The notes: generated by a model not told the origin, from the sequence alone. Positions 1 through 11,825 are shown, counted from the first letter of the stretch. The stretch: DNA of 64,000 nucleotides from Isoetes taiwanensis (GCA_021234155.1 JAJEKV010000014.1:9753563-9817562), one strand, 5' to 3'. Made by a program: numbers and translations.

Positions 1-1095
1 GTGCCTCGGAAAAAGTTGTGGGCAAGTTTGCAACAACTGGGGGTCCCTGCAGACCTGTAGAATGCTGTTTACAGGCTGTAGGAGACATGATCAGGCTGGT
101 TGCAGTTGACAGGCCAGCCATTCGATAGCATTATCAGGGTCCGCCAAGGATGCTCTCTCTCCTACATTATTTGGGTTGTACATTGATCAGTTGGAGAGCT
201 GGCTTGCTGAATATGGGGGCAGTGGAGCTCATCTCCTGCACCAGATTACTAGGCAGCTAATATATGCTGATGATGTGGACGTCCTAGCTTACATTCTGAC
301 GAACATGCAATGCATCTCGATGCCCCTGGACACATTTTGCTAAGCGACTGACAGGCGCGTCAACCTGGCCAAGACTAAGGTGGTCCTCATATCATCCTCA
401 TGTCAGCCAAGGGCCCTCTCCTTCAGTTACCGGGGGCAAAATGTGGAAGTGGTACCCACCTACAAATAGTTGGAAGTGGATTTCCCCTCTACCATGCACT
501 GGAATGCTTCTATTCATCTACAAGTGACAACGGACTGGAAGGTGCTATATGCATTGCAGAACAACAATCATAGAGCGGAGTCATATGGTTGGGTCCATCA
601 GTCGCACCTGTTCAGTGTCTTGGTAGAGCATGTCCTTTCATACGAGGCCGAGGTCTGGGGCCCCGTGGTGTCTCTCGCTACCTGGAATGACTTGGAGTAG
701 GTGTAGAAAGCCTTCTTAGCTCGGGCACTGAGGTGAAGTCCCATATCAAATCTTATAGCAGGGGGCAGGTTTCTTGAGGGCAGCTCTTGATCACCACATC
801 GTCTGCTTTTAGAAGGTGGTCACTATGGACGATGCTCGTCTCCCTAACCTGGCTTATACCATAGTAACTGGGCCACAATGCCTCAAGGCATGGAAGGAAA
901 AGCGAGCTCAGTGGCGCCAGATGAAATGTGCAAGAGCACAGATGCATACAGTTGCAAATAGAAGTAGATCGACATAGCTTGAGGCAATACCTTGACGCTT
1001 GCTTTCTCAATAAGTCTGATGTGCTCTTTTATTGGGTCCCATAGGCCGCTGATTGGTCTCTGTGGAGTGGACTATAAAAATCATTCTATTTTATT
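1..1095 (+). mobile_element. LINE (non-LTR) relic, RT to 3' end
   Basis: This is the 3' half of a non-LTR retrotransposon cut by the window edge. Translation in shifting frames gives RT motifs: VRQGCSLS around 150-175, then a catalytic block reading QLIYADDVDVLAY near 255-297. The thumb-like region (VNLAKTKVVLISS; HWNASIHLQVTTDWKVLYAL; WGPVVSLATWNDLE) follows to about 700. Internal stops and frameshifts, for example at codons near 343, 467 and 698, make it non-functional. It matches the minus-strand LINE at 14.0-16.9 kb in protein and in its 3' end, where a CCCATAGGCC-type motif precedes a TTCTA/TTTTA-rich tail near 1070-1095. Identification as this LINE family is firm; the exact 3' boundary is approximate. 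Confidence 0.85.
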
Positions 1096-1164
1096 CCATT
1101 TAAGTGATAACTATTTATAGCTAGCTCCTAGCTTTAATTCCTTTTTACGCAAGGCCCTTTCCCC

Positions 1165-1290
1165 ACACACACACACACAAAGAACTTTCTCCCTCCCTCC
1201 CTCTCGCTCTCCCCCAATGTGGACGCTTCCAATGTGGCATGACGTAAAAATGCTATCCATCTATCTATCTATCTCTTTCTCTCTATGATT
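1165..1290. repeat. Microsatellite cluster
   Basis: Short simple repeats follow each other: a CA run near 1170, CCCT/TCTC-rich sequence near 1190-1212, and an ATCT run near 1255-1275. They separate the LINE tail from the gypsy-like copy that starts near 1287. Confidence 0.8.
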
Positions 1291-1541
1291 TTAGGATCTT
1301 TCCATCTCAAGTTAGAGATTTTCAAAGTTGGTTGTTCCAAATTTGTCAAAATTTCCGATACACACATTGAAAATTGTCTGTTTCAAGCCTGCTTGTTCAA
1401 AAATCCATAGTAAACAAAGGAAGCATCCAAAATCCTGAAATTAAATACCAAGCATCCTCTGCTACTCTTTTCTCACCATTCCAAGTTTGAATAAGTTTCA
1501 CTGCACGGATCCCAAGATATGGATATTGTGACGTTCCAGCA

Positions 1542-1568
1542 CAGTATACGGTCCCAGGACGTATACTG
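1542..1568. repeat. Perfect hairpin near left end of solo LTR
   Basis: CAGTATACG at 1542-1550 is the exact inverted repeat of CGTATACTG at 1560-1568, with a 9-nt loop. It lies 15 bp inside the LTR end and shares the GTATAC core with the hairpin at the other end. Confidence 0.85.
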
Positions 1569-3070
1569 TACTACCTCGTCATGCATACACGCCACCCCAA
1601 CTGACGTGTACGCCGACGTGTAGCCAGGCGGGTAGCCCCTAGGGGGCAACTTGCAAGGTATGTGCATTTATAAATGTGCACATTTACCAATGTGCACATT
1701 TATCAAGGTGCACATTTTCCCATGTGGATACCTTTATGCCACCTAGCCATTAAAGGCAAGTGGGCCATACCCAATTATCCCACATGCTTAAAGGGATAAT
1801 TGGAAACCCTAGCCCTAACCCCTTGTCTATTTAGGTAGGAGAAACCCTAACTTGCTATTTTCGTCCATAGGGTTTTAGAGCTCTGTTTTGCTCGCTCAAA
1901 GGGTCAAAACCGCCTCCCAGACTCTGTCTGAGCGAATTGCACTATTAGTTTTCCTTGTTGGCTCCATCTTCGAGCAGTTCAGCAGGATGGTCGAACTCAG
2001 GGCAGGAGGAGCGAGCCAAGGATCAGGTATTTAGTCAATTTAATAGCCTAAACCGTCTTCCAATCATTGAGTCAGTAGGTTTAGCCAATTAAATTGCCCA
2101 TAGCGGCCACTTAGATTCCCAAATACCAGACTCTAACTAAAGAACCTAACTCTATGATATAGATTAGATCTAGTTCTTTAGTTCTTCTGTGATGTATATG
2201 GATGATGTATCTCTGTGAACTCCTTGTATTGGGAAGCGGGGTAGAGGCCCTAAAGCTTGGTACTAGATGCTCCTAGATTAGCCTCTCTAGCACACTATAG
2301 ATTCGGCCTGTGTACAAGAACCACACCTGGTTGTGGGTGAAGGGGCCAGACTGGCTAAGAAGGAGGTTCGTGTTCTGACTCTTGAACGATCCCTCTGGTG
2401 TGTAAGGCCTACCGGGGATCATTGTGACTAGGTCTAATGGCTTGCCACTGAGTGCGGGTAAGGCATGGGCTCGACACCCGTGGAGTGGTGTTCACTTTCC
2501 AGTGGGTTCAGTCGAATAAGGGCAGTGGCCCTCTAGTCACCTTGAGTCAGCATGGAGACCTCTGGTGGGAGTGATCCCTACCTGCCCCATCGGAACTGGG
2601 GAGATGCAACCCAGGAGTAGCCCCTTTGGCTATGCATCCGGCGGGCTACAGTCAGGTCCCAACACTTTTCAACCTACTCTGCAAAGTGTGCACAGGAGGG
2701 GCGGATGGAGTGGACAACCCTAAGCCATGTTCTTATGCCAGCCAAATCCATTGCCATGAATTCTGTCTGCCATAAACTCTGGAGACCTAAGCCGTCGGTC
2801 ATCCCTTCGAGTCTGAGCCTTGGGTAGGATTTCCGCATGTATTGTGCTGATCTTTGTCTATGCAGATGATGAGGTACCACCCTTTGAGGTGGATATGTGA
2901 TGATATTATATACTGACATGTATGTTTACGCTTCCGCAACTAGGTAGGCCCCGAGGGAGACAGGGTAAAATGACCCCTTCACTCTTCCCACTGGAACTCA
3001 TTACGGTTGCAGTGACATGTGGAGGGCCCTGTATCAGCATGGAGCTGGTATGGGGGATGAACTCCTGTTT

Positions 3071-3094
3071 GTATACGGTGAGTGCACCGTATAC
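3071..3094. repeat. Perfect hairpin near right end of solo LTR
   Basis: GTATACGGTG at 3071-3080 pairs perfectly with CACCGTATAC at 3085-3094 across a 4-nt loop. It lies 17 bp from the right LTR end, mirroring the left-end hairpin. Confidence 0.88.
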
Positions 3095-3424
3095 GAGTAG
3101 GGGACGTCACAGATATGCAAACTTGGCACTTCCCAAACTGTCAAAATTTTAGGGAGAGTTGAACTTTTTGCAGTTTGCTCCATTCTAATCCATCTTTTTC
3201 TTTGAGGATTGATCACCCTAAGTGATCTGGAGGTCCTGACCATCCCTGTAGTAGCCATTTTCATGAGGTTGGTTTGGTAGCCAGGATTCAAGTCAACATT
3301 TTGGAGGTCCTACCGAGATCCTTTCCTGGTAGAGTTTCTCGTGGCTATTGAGCAACTAAAGCATGCATATCCCTAAAGTTCAGCGTGTTCTTGATGGTCT
3401 TTGAGTGCCTAAAGTTTTGATAAT

Positions 3425-4051
3425 GTGATGGAGCAAGCTTCTCAAGGAGAAAAGGTTGCAGCAGTTCCAATTCTCATAGAAGTTGGTGTGGTCTTTCTAA
3501 TTCCAGCACCTCTTTATCATGGTCTTGAAGAACCTGAGCTTTATCTCTGTAGATTTGAAGACTATTCTGATGATTATGGTAAGAGAAGAGGAGAAAAGAT
3601 TGATGTATTTGGCAAGCGCATAGAGGAGGAAGCAAGCCATTGGTATTACTACCAAAAGACTTGCAAAGTACATGAATGGGATGAACTCAAAAGGAACTTC
3701 ATCAAGAGATTTGGGGTGCCAATCACACAAGAGAATTCATTGAAGAGCTGCCAAGTTACCAAGTTATGTGGAAAGATTTTATGCCTGCATGCTCAAGTGC
3801 AAAAGGACAAAGTAAAATGGCCTACTCTTCATTTGCTTTGTTACTTTATGAGAGGACTCAAGTCATGCTACAAAGTTCACAAGAAGACGCTCAAATACTT
3901 TCATAGAGGTATGTCTCATTCTATGCACCAAGCTTTTGCAAAAGCTCTTGAAATACATAAATTATTGATGTTTCTTTCAAAGAATGATGCTCTTGAGGAA
4001 TCTTATCATGTTTGCATACTGAAATATGAGGGAAATATGAGTTTTAATTAG
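3425..4051 (+). pseudogene. Retrotransposon gag-like protein, copy A
   Basis: An open frame of 208 codons begins ATGGAGCAAGCTTCTC. It carries features of a plant Ty3/gypsy gag: an acidic-aromatic YLCRFEDYSDDYG block, the WDELKRNFIKRFGVP segment typical of the retrotransposon gag domain, and a His/Lys-rich tail. Compared with copy B, about 50 bases of the middle are missing and the rest is in a different frame. No zinc knuckle, protease or RT follows, so it is a gag-only relic. The gypsy assignment rests on the W-x-x-x-K-x-x-F-x-x-R-F-G pattern and is moderately sure. Confidence 0.65.
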
Positions 4052-4386
4052 AAAAAAATGCTAGGTGAAGAAGAAGAATGTTTGGATGTATATATGCCTT
4101 TTTTTTCTTATGGATAGCTGCAAAGATCAGCCATAACAGTAAGTTAATCAAAAGATGTTCATAAAAGTGTGTCATCATCATTTGAGACTAGTAATTTTGG
4201 CTGGAACATTCCATCTCAGCAGGTATTATTATGTTACATCCAATATGCCTCTATTATATGCCGCTAGAGTCATTTTTGAGCAGGTCATTGGTTGTGGCAT
4301 GTTCTTTGGTCAATATTCTTGAAGATATTATATGTTATCAGCATCCTATCATTTGGAGGACACATTTGTGACAGGGTTGGAGTTGG

Positions 4387-4900
4387 TTGAACCATGTACC
4401 ATTTCATGATGTAATCCAAAGCAAGACTTTACTTTGGTACTACACTAATACATGTGCTCATCATCAAACCACGTTTGCACATGTGAACACATCATACACA
4501 CCTCATTCTATCATGTTGCCATCATTCCATCATGTCCATACCATGTGCACATCTCATTTGCCATGTTTCCACATCATTTTCCATATGCACATCTCATTTG
4601 CCATGTTTCCACATCATTTTTCATGTGCACATCTCATTTGCCATGTCTCCACATCATTTTCCATATGCACATCTCATTTGCCATGCTTTCACATCATTTT
4701 TCATTTCCACTTCTCATTTGCCATGTACACATATATTCCATCATGTCCACACCATGTGCACATCTCATTTGCAATGTTTCCACATCATTTTCCATTTGCA
4801 CATCTCATTTGCCATGTTTCCATATCATTTTTCATTTGCACGTCCCATTTGCCATGTACACATATATTCCATCATGTCCACACCATGTACAGATCATTCT
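4387..4900 (+). repeat. 40-bp minisatellite (CATCTCATTTGCCATG type)
   Basis: The phrase ATCTCATTTG recurs at 4551, 4591, 4631 and 4671, exactly 40 bases apart. It then recurs with a longer variant unit carrying CACATATATTCCATCATGTC up to about 4890. Units differ by a few bases. Because 40 is not a multiple of 3 and no unit carries a stop, all three forward frames stay open here; these are repeat artefacts, not proteins. Local tandem duplication is the likely origin. Confidence 0.92.
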
Positions 4901-6590
4901 CAATCACTGACATCAAGTTGCCACCATACGTCCATATTACAACTCTGTTTTGCTAGCCGTACATTCATTTGTCATGTATGTCCATCGAATTCATACTTCC
5001 ATGATCATTTGCACATCATTGGGCCTATCCACCATACTACCTTTCTCCCATTTTTCATGAAAACTCGTGCCAACCATTTTTCCACATTGGCAACCATTAG
5101 AGACACTTGCGCAACTCATATCTAGTTCAAGAGGCTGGGGAACCAGCCCATCTTTCTTTGTTTGGCATAATGCAGCCATGTTTTGGCAGCATAGAAGAGC
5201 TATATGCATAAGTCACACTTTTTGCTAATATTTGGCTTCATAGATATGTGCATGAGCTAATGGACCATGGATCTTGAGGACATCTATCATTTGAGAACTT
5301 CTAGAAGACCTTTTCATATGTTGAACCAACGGAAGGCATTGATTTGACACTATATGGGCATTGAGAGACGGACTTTTGACCATGTAGAGCATTTTGAATA
5401 CTTGAAGTCAAAGCTTGAAGAGCCTTAAGTCAAAGTTTGGAAGACCTCATCGAGTTGTATGGTACATTTTGATTTTGGCATAAATTCTATATTTGGCATC
5501 CAGATTCCATCTTGAGCGTTGAGCCACATTTGCTTACACACCCTTATGTCATGTTCATTCCCTTCATCATCTCCATTTTGTTCTTTTTCCATGTCTTCTT
5601 CACACCATCGTAAGCTTTGAAAGTAAAAATGGCCATGCGCTACATTTTACCCAGTCATTTGCCACTCACATATCATATCATCAGCCACGTCACCTCCATG
5701 TGTCATCCATATCATCCCCATGTCACAAAAATTTTGACAAAAAAGAATGTTATTTGTTATTTTTCTTGCCACATCACCACCTCCGTATTGCCATATCACC
5801 CTATACTTGCCAAATCATCACCTTGTTTTGCCAAGTCACTCATCCTTGACCCCTTTTTGCCTCAAAATAAAATTGCTCATTTTTCAAAATTTCTTTTTTT
5901 AACCAGATAGAGCTCGAAAAAACATGCGGTTTGGGCTTTGAAATTTTCATATTTTACCTTGTTTTGACCTGAAATCTAATTCCTTGGAAATCGTGCCCAA
6001 ATTAAAAAAAAATCTAAAAATTGGCCTATGTGCCCAACCCACCTAGTCATGATCCTCCCAATCATCCTTTACCACGTGGACAACCACATAAGTACCTAAA
6101 ATGTTTTTGTGGGAGCGCATTTATAACATAGTCTTAAATTTTCAATTGGACTTGTGGGATATCATTCAAGCTTTTTCTCAAGAACCCTAAAACTAGAATG
6201 CCAAGAATCAACTTTTTAGCTGATTCAATGGATCAATCATGACCCAAACCTCCCGAATCAGACCCTTACATGCCAAGAAATACTCTATCATACAAAGATC
6301 CAACCAAGAATTGACGAATGAAGAAAAAAAACAGTTTGAAAAGGAGATATTTGCAAGGCACTTCGGGGAAGATGGCATTGGGGAAGCTTAGAGAGTGAAG
6401 GACAGGTCGATTTGGCTCTGGGAAGAAGGATTAAGGGCACCTACTTGAGGAGTGGCTTCTATATCACACTTTTTGGCATGCCTTGGACCCAAAAATTCCA
6501 GACTTTGATGTAATTTTATATTTCCTTTGAAATTCTGATATAATACTACCCTTGGCATTGTTATGGAGTCCAAATAGATGATATTCTACT
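4900..6590. other. No gene recognised; AT- and CAT-rich
   Basis: This stretch holds no convincing coding region. It is AT-rich, with CATCAC/CCATGTCAC-like degenerate repeats at about 5640-5830 that resemble a decayed extension of the minisatellite. The 97-codon frame at 5617-5910 is made of this repeat and is not supported as a gene. Confidence 0.6.
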
Positions 6591-7505
6591 TGTTTCATGC
6601 AAGTGTTTTGTTTTTTGAGCAAATTCCATGCTATAAACACTAAAGTTTCATTGTCCCAAGTCTGCAAGTTTAGCCATGCCCCATATGCAAACCATATCTC
6701 CAAAAAATCTGAGCTTAATTTCCATGATTTCTTTGCTATTCATCTTTCATTCAAAACAAATTTCATGATTTCAGCATCTATAAATCCATAGTTATGGCTT
6801 TGCAAAACTTGGTTGTTCTAGAACTGTAAAAATTTCTGAGACAGTCATTGAAATTTTCTCTTCCAAGTCTGCCTTTTCAAAAATCTATAGATCTCAAATT
6901 GCTTATCCAAAAATTCTGAAATTTTTTCAGGTGCATGCCTTTCTATTCCTTTCCTTAGTCCAGGTTTCATGATTTTAGGATCTTTCCATCTGAAGTTACA
7001 GATTCCCAAATTTGGTTGTTCCAAAATTGTCAAAATTTATGAAACACATTGAAAATGTCTGTTTCAAGTCCGCTTACATAGTAAGCAAAGGAAGCATCCA
7101 AAATCCTGAAATTAAATACCAAGCATCCTCTGCGACTCTTTTCTCACCAATCTAAGTTTGAATAAGTTTTACTGCACGGATCCCAAGATATGGATATGCA
7201 AACTTGGCACTTCCAAAACTGTCAAAATTTCAGGGACAGTTGAACTTTTTACAGTTTGCTCCATTCTAATCCATCTTTTGCTTTGAGGATTGATCACCCT
7301 AAGTGACCTGGAGGTCATGACCACCCTTGTGGTAGGCATTTTCATGAGGTTGGCTTGGTAGCCAGGATTCAAGTCAACATTTCGGAGGTCCTACCGAGAT
7401 CCTTTCCTGGTAGAGTTTCTCGTGGCTGTTGAGCATCTAAAGCATGCGTATTCCTGAAGTTCAGTGTGTTCTTGATGGTCTTTGAGTGCCTAAAGTCTTG
7501 ATAAT

Positions 7506-8107
7506 GTGATGGAGCAAGCTTCTCAAGAAGAAAAGGTTGCAACAGTTCCAATTCCCATAGAAGTTGGTGTGGTCTTTCCAATTCCAGCACCTCTTTATCA
7601 TGGTCTTACAGAACCTGAACTTTATCTCTGTAAGTTTGAAGACTATTCTGATGATTATGGTAAGCTAGAAGAGGAGAAAAAATTGATGTATTTGGCATGT
7701 GCATGGAGGAGGAAACAAGCCATTGGTTTGACTACCAAAAGACTTGCAAAGTACATGAATGAGATGAACTCAAAAGGAACTTCATCACGAGATTTGGGGT
7801 GCCAATCACACAAGAGAATGTCATTGAAGAGCTCCCAAAAATTGTTTTGAAGAAGAATGAAATGGTACCAAGTTATGTGGAAAGCTTTTATGCCTGCATG
7901 CTCAAGTGCAAAAGGTACAAAGTAAAATGGCCTACCCTTCATTTGCTTTGCTACTTTATGAGAGGACTCAAGACATGCTACAAAGTTCACAAGAAGATGC
8001 TCAAGTACTTTCATAGAGGTATGTCTCATTCTATGCATCAAGCTTTTGCAAAACCTCTTGAAATACATGAATTATTGATGTTTCTTTCAAAGAATGATGC
8101 TCTTTAG
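7506..8107 (+). pseudogene. Retrotransposon gag-like protein, copy B
   Basis: Two overlapping frames (7506-7850 and 7799-8107) together give a longer version of the gag seen in copy A. In order they read a YLCKFEDYSDDYGK block, a basic AWRRKQAIG block, DELKRNFITRFG in the third frame, FGVPITQENVIEELPK, then ESFYACMLKCKRYKVKWP. A frameshift near 7770 separates the halves. About 17 codons (roughly 7830-7880) that copy A has lost are present here. It has no enzymatic domain, and the function is inferred only from the gag-like pattern. Confidence 0.65.
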
Positions 8108-8219
8108 GAATCTCATCATGTTTGCATACTGAAATTTGAGGGGAATATCTTATGGAAGTTGCAGCTATGGAGAGCCATAGCTGCAAAAATCAGCCATAAC
8201 AGTAAGTCAATCAGCATGT

Positions 8220-8603
8220 TTGAAGGATAAGGAGGTCTCACATGATGTTTTCAAAGTGTCTTCTTGCATGGATACAATTGCTAAATCTGATATAGAGCAA
8301 TTAGAGCATGTTGGCAGCCATGACGGTCCAAGATTTGAATGTTTTGGCTATGAAACACATAAGGCCAGCCATGAAACCATGGAAAATACACATTTATCAG
8401 TAAATTTGAAGTCCAATGAGGTAAATCTTATAAGATCTCACATAGTTGAGGAGCTTGAGCATGTTCTCTTGCATGACAATGTTGAGTTTGAGCAGCCAAG
8501 TAGTTGTTGTCGTGAGAAAGAGAGTGATAGATGCATGATCAGCCCTAAGTTTGAGACTTTCCATGCATGTGAAGCTTTTTTGAATGATGATGAACCATTG
8601 TAG
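8220..8603 (+). CDS. Acidic ORF downstream of gag copy B, unknown
   Basis: A 127-codon open frame rich in Glu, Ser and His, with internally similar phrases (IEQLEHVGSHD and VEELEHVLLHD) suggesting a degenerate internal repeat. It lies just after the gag-like region on the same strand and probably belongs to the same retroelement, either as a gag tail or as part of a polyprotein. I do not recognise a family. Similar broken phrases continue to about 8930 in other frames, so the ORF is probably truncated by mutation. Confidence 0.35.
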   Translation: MKDKEVSHDVFKVSSCMDTIAKSDIEQLEHVGSHDGPRFECFGYETHKASHETMENTHLSVNLKSNEVNLIRSHIVEELEHVLLHDNVEFEQPSSCCREKESDRCMISPKFETFHACEAFLNDDEPL

Positions 8604-8949
8604 TGTGAATTAGAAGTGGAACATTGATATTTTAGCATTTGAGCACTCTATGGATATGTTACATGCTCTTGAATCTAGTGACAGTCATGACAGCAGCCCA
8701 CTTTATGATATTTTCAGATTTGAAACATATATATGAGCTGGAAAGACAGGTAAGTATGATCTGTACATGCCTCAAATGGAGAGATTTGTTTGCTTTGATG
8801 ATTTAGTGCTAAACTATGAGCTTAAATTGCTAGTTTTTGATGACTTGGTGAATGAAGCATGCATAGAATGGATCAAACCTGAATTTCAGCTTTGTAACAG
8901 TCCCAAGAAGTCTGAGAATCATGGAAAATCAGTCCCTTGAATGTTTGAG

Positions 8950-10295
8950 CATGGAAGTGTGAAAAATTGAGTAAGTTTGAGCATCTATATATAGTATTAA
9001 AGCCGAAATAAGATGATAGTTTGTGCGCAATCTCAACCTTTCATTTTGTTTTGTTTCACAACTTTCATTCTGGGCCGTTTAAGTTTAATAGTTAGTTATT
9101 ATTTTGCCGGAAACGACGTGAACAATTTTGCCCAAAACTAAAAAAGATTTGGGGGCGAGACCTAAGCAGTTATGGCTTTCTGAAGCCCATAACGCCCGTG
9201 TTCATTGATTCATCATACTGCAACCGGAGGAGTTTCAAACCTGGGTAGTAGATCGTCCGGAGCTTCCTTGCCATAGCCACGTTTCTCGCACATTCTATAG
9301 CAGGAGATTCTTCGGTTGTTGGAGCATGGTAGGTTCTCTTCCGATCAACTGGGCACTGCCAGTTTCTTTCAAATTCGAATTTATCGGGGATGTCTATCCT
9401 GTGCTCAATTAATATTTAGAATCTTTGTTATTTTGCTGATACTTGGATATTGCAGTGGTGAATGGTGGAGTTTGGAATTGAGAGTGTACCTTAATAGATG
9501 CTTTAGGTACCAAAAGTTTCGTAGATGGAACGCTCTCTTTGAAAGGGTTAAAGTTTGAGCATCAAAAGCTTCTCAAATGGATTGCTAGGTAAAGTATTTT
9601 GGTTGCCACTGTAGGAGTATTGTTCTTCTCATTCATTTCGGCACCTATTTGCTCACAAGATGTAAACCAATTTTGCAAGCCAAAATAGACACATGGATGG
9701 TTTTTTACAGATATAGGGACTTTATTTTCTCTGGTATTCTTCCTCTTCTCATTTAGAACTGATTTAGGCCGGATGATGTTCTAACTATGTCGATTTGCAT
9801 GCTTGCTTCATGTTCTTTTCATTTTTTTCAGGTCTCAAAAAAGGGCTTTCTCTATTTCCCAACAAAACAGAAGATGTGGACTAGAGAGGACATTAAATCA
9901 TTTATTAACTAACTATGTTTCTCCTTCTCCAGTTCCTATAGAGCTCCTTGAAAATGGAATGAGCCCAGCTCCAGCTCTATTACGCAGTATCTAATGAAAT
10001 CAGGCATATAAGAGTTGCAATGGATTCCGGCATGATAGTGCGTGATCCTAGAGCTAGACAAGGGTTTGTTCAAGTGCAGCTCCACATGCTGCCCTTGCAA
10101 ATGGCAGACAGATGATTACTTTATTAAAAAAATGGAGTTGTATCATATTTCAATATCCACCCCTGTGAAATTTCACTTGTCATTATCCAGAGTCTAATCT
10201 TTTCTTCCACTAAAAACCCGCGTTGCCTAGGTATGCCTAGAACAGGCACCATTTTCTGCATGTTCTGTTCCTTAACTACGATTGGGATTTTTGTT
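8950..10295 (+). other. Region upstream of pTAC14-like exons; weak exon candidates
   Basis: No gene can be assigned firmly. Two stretches look exon-like: 9456-9588 (preceded by TATTGCAG, followed by GCTAG|GTAAAG) and one starting at 9832 (after a T-rich tract ending TTTTTTCAG). Joined, they stay open and read WIARSQKRAFSISQQN, but they do not match pTAC14 in any way I can see. They could be 5' exons of the decayed SET gene or of something else. Confidence 0.3.
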
Positions 10296-10299
10296 ACAG

Positions 10300-11825
10300 C
10301 TGGAATTGGTTGAACCGGACTTTTACAATATGGTGAGGGTGTCGAAAAACTGTGGTGATGTTTCAGGCGAAATTTCTACGTATTTGAGGTTGTCGGGACG
10401 AGATTTTGTTCTGTAAGCTTAGGTTGTGTGCCGCTTTAAGTTCCTAATGGTAGCTTGCTATTAGATAATGCTCCATCATATACCATCTGGATAATGTCTT
10501 GTAGTAATAGTGCATGTATTCTTCATTAACCTTGTCATTGCGATTTTTTTTATTAACTTCCAATATACTATATAGGCTGATTGGGACATCAGATTAGCAT
10601 GCCTTCTGCTGTTAGCTCTTGATCAAGAAGGCAAATTTTGACGTCTCTATTTTGACTATCTTCTTGATCCAGTCAACATGAATGATCTTCTGCTTGCATC
10701 AGAGGTAATGCTGCAAACTTAAATCTATCATGCATCCTGGCATATCATAGGAAATTGCATTGGCAAGGGAGATTGTTTGCAACATGCAAGGACAATAATC
10801 AACCATTGATTGAAGTGGATTATTTATTGCATGTGCTTGAGAATGTCTTTCAGGAAGAGCTAAGCGAACTTCGGGATGGAAGATTAATGTCAAAGATCAA
10901 GGATGAACAAATTCGTGTGGAAGAAACATGGTCAAAGCACTGGGTATTGGAATTGATATAATTTTTTTCCCGATAACTTTGCGATAATTTGTTTTGCATG
11001 CTTATGAGTGTCTTAGTCTTATAGCTCGCAAGTTCCCCCATTGAAGCTGAGAAGATTAGCTTTTAATTTTGCAAGATTCAAATGGACTTTAAGCATGGCA
11101 TGGTCTCGATCATTTACCTTGACCATGACAATTGGTTCTATGGTACAAGCTGCTCAGCTCCTTATTCCTTATGCTGATAAGTTTTCAAATCTTGCCCCAT
11201 TTCTCTCTCTGAGGCTACATTAGCTGCACCATCTTTGATATATTGCTGGTCTGTATTTATAAGCATTCTTATTTATCATGTTGTTTGCAAACATGCCGAA
11301 TCATTCTTTTACTCCAACATGTTCTTATCGTTTGCGTACCAAGGATTGTGTGTTGGAAGTTGTGTTCAATGGAGGCCAATCAATCCATGAAGGTGATGAG
11401 GTTTGTTATTCTCTGGAGATGATAGAACAGATGAAGATGCATTTAACATATGGTAGCTTTGTTTCTCTGACGATGTTTGTACACTATATGATTTCAAAAT
11501 GACCGTTGTTTTATCAGGTTTTAAGAGAAAGAGGCATAGGATACCCTATTCTTGTGCATAGCATCCATTTTGGCCTAATGTGTTCTTTTTCTTTTAAGTG
11601 ATGCAGTTTTTAATGAATCTTGTACAATGGGGTCCTTCCTATATACATCGTAGATGACAGAACAAATGAAGATGCATTTAACTTATGGTAGCTTTGTTTC
11701 TTTGACGATGTTTGGACACTTCATGATTTAAAAATGACCGCTGTTTTATCAGGTTTTAAGAGCAAGCGGCATAGGATACCCCATTCTTGTGGCTCCTATC
11801 GCCAAGACAACTAGTGCATCTTATT
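10300..11825 (+). pseudogene. PTAC14: pTAC14/PAP7-like SET-domain pseudogene
   Basis: Separate exons reproduce the plant pTAC14 (PAP7) SET-domain protein, a subunit of the plastid-encoded RNA polymerase complex. Seen: LELVEPDFYNMVRV at 10300-10412; DWDIRLACLLLLALDQEG at 10576-10704; EELSELRDGRLMSKIKDEQ at 10854-10944; PLKLRRLAFNFARFKW through QLLIPYAD at about 11040-11190; NHSFTPTCSYRLRTKDC to the E of GDE at 11291-11400. The NHS-x-x-P-x-C motif is the SET cofactor/substrate signature. Several introns keep GT and AG borders (GTAAGC at 10413, GTAATG at 10705, TTTCAG before 10854), so this is a decayed gene copy, not a processed retrocopy. Lesions: TGA at 10639-10641 where the family has Trp in FWRLY; a frameshift before PLKLRR; CAA in place of an acceptor CAG just before 11291; a tandem duplication of the following exon. 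The block matching the family's segment between PDFY and DWDIRLAC is not found. Confidence 0.8.

Larger units (their letters stand above)
1527..3111. mobile_element. Solo LTR, 1585 bp, TSD GATAT
   Basis: The element starts TGTGACGT and ends ACGTCACA, a perfect 8-bp terminal inverted repeat of the TG...CA kind. It is flanked by the 5-bp direct repeat GATAT at 1522-1526 and 3112-3116. The related copy at about 7190 has the uninterrupted site with one GATAT, which proves insertion. No gag or pol is present, so a solo LTR left by LTR-LTR recombination, probably of a Ty3/gypsy element, is the simplest reading; a non-autonomous LTR element is the alternative. A tandem motif around the palindrome TGTGCACA occurs at about 1660-1715. 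Confidence 0.88.
1287..4190 (+). mobile_element. Gypsy-like internal region, copy A (split)
   Basis: Bases 1287-1526 and 3112-4190 align end to end with 6972-8215, so they are two halves of one duplicated sequence. The join is seamless once the solo LTR at 1527-3111 and one copy of GATAT are removed. The region is non-coding up to about 3420 and then encodes a gag-like protein. Copy A lacks a stretch present in copy B at about 7830-7880 and has its own frameshifts. LTRs belonging to this element were not identified. Confidence 0.8.
6590..8950 (+). mobile_element. Gypsy-like internal region, copy B
   Basis: Bases 6972-8215 match copy A, and the element appears to extend on both sides. The leader at about 6790-7260 holds three degenerate copies of a block reading like GGTTGTTCCAAAATTGTCAAAATTT (near 6805, 7012 and 7200), spaced about 200 bp apart. 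The gag-like frame runs from 7506 to 8107 with one frameshift near 7770-7800, and an acidic downstream ORF follows at 8220-8603. No pol was found. Copy B lacks the solo LTR and so preserves the empty insertion site. Confidence 0.7.

Noticed and set aside
4387-5125. Three overlapping His/Phe/Cys-rich proteins of 152-197 codons
   Set aside because: They are the three frames of a 40-bp tandem repeat.
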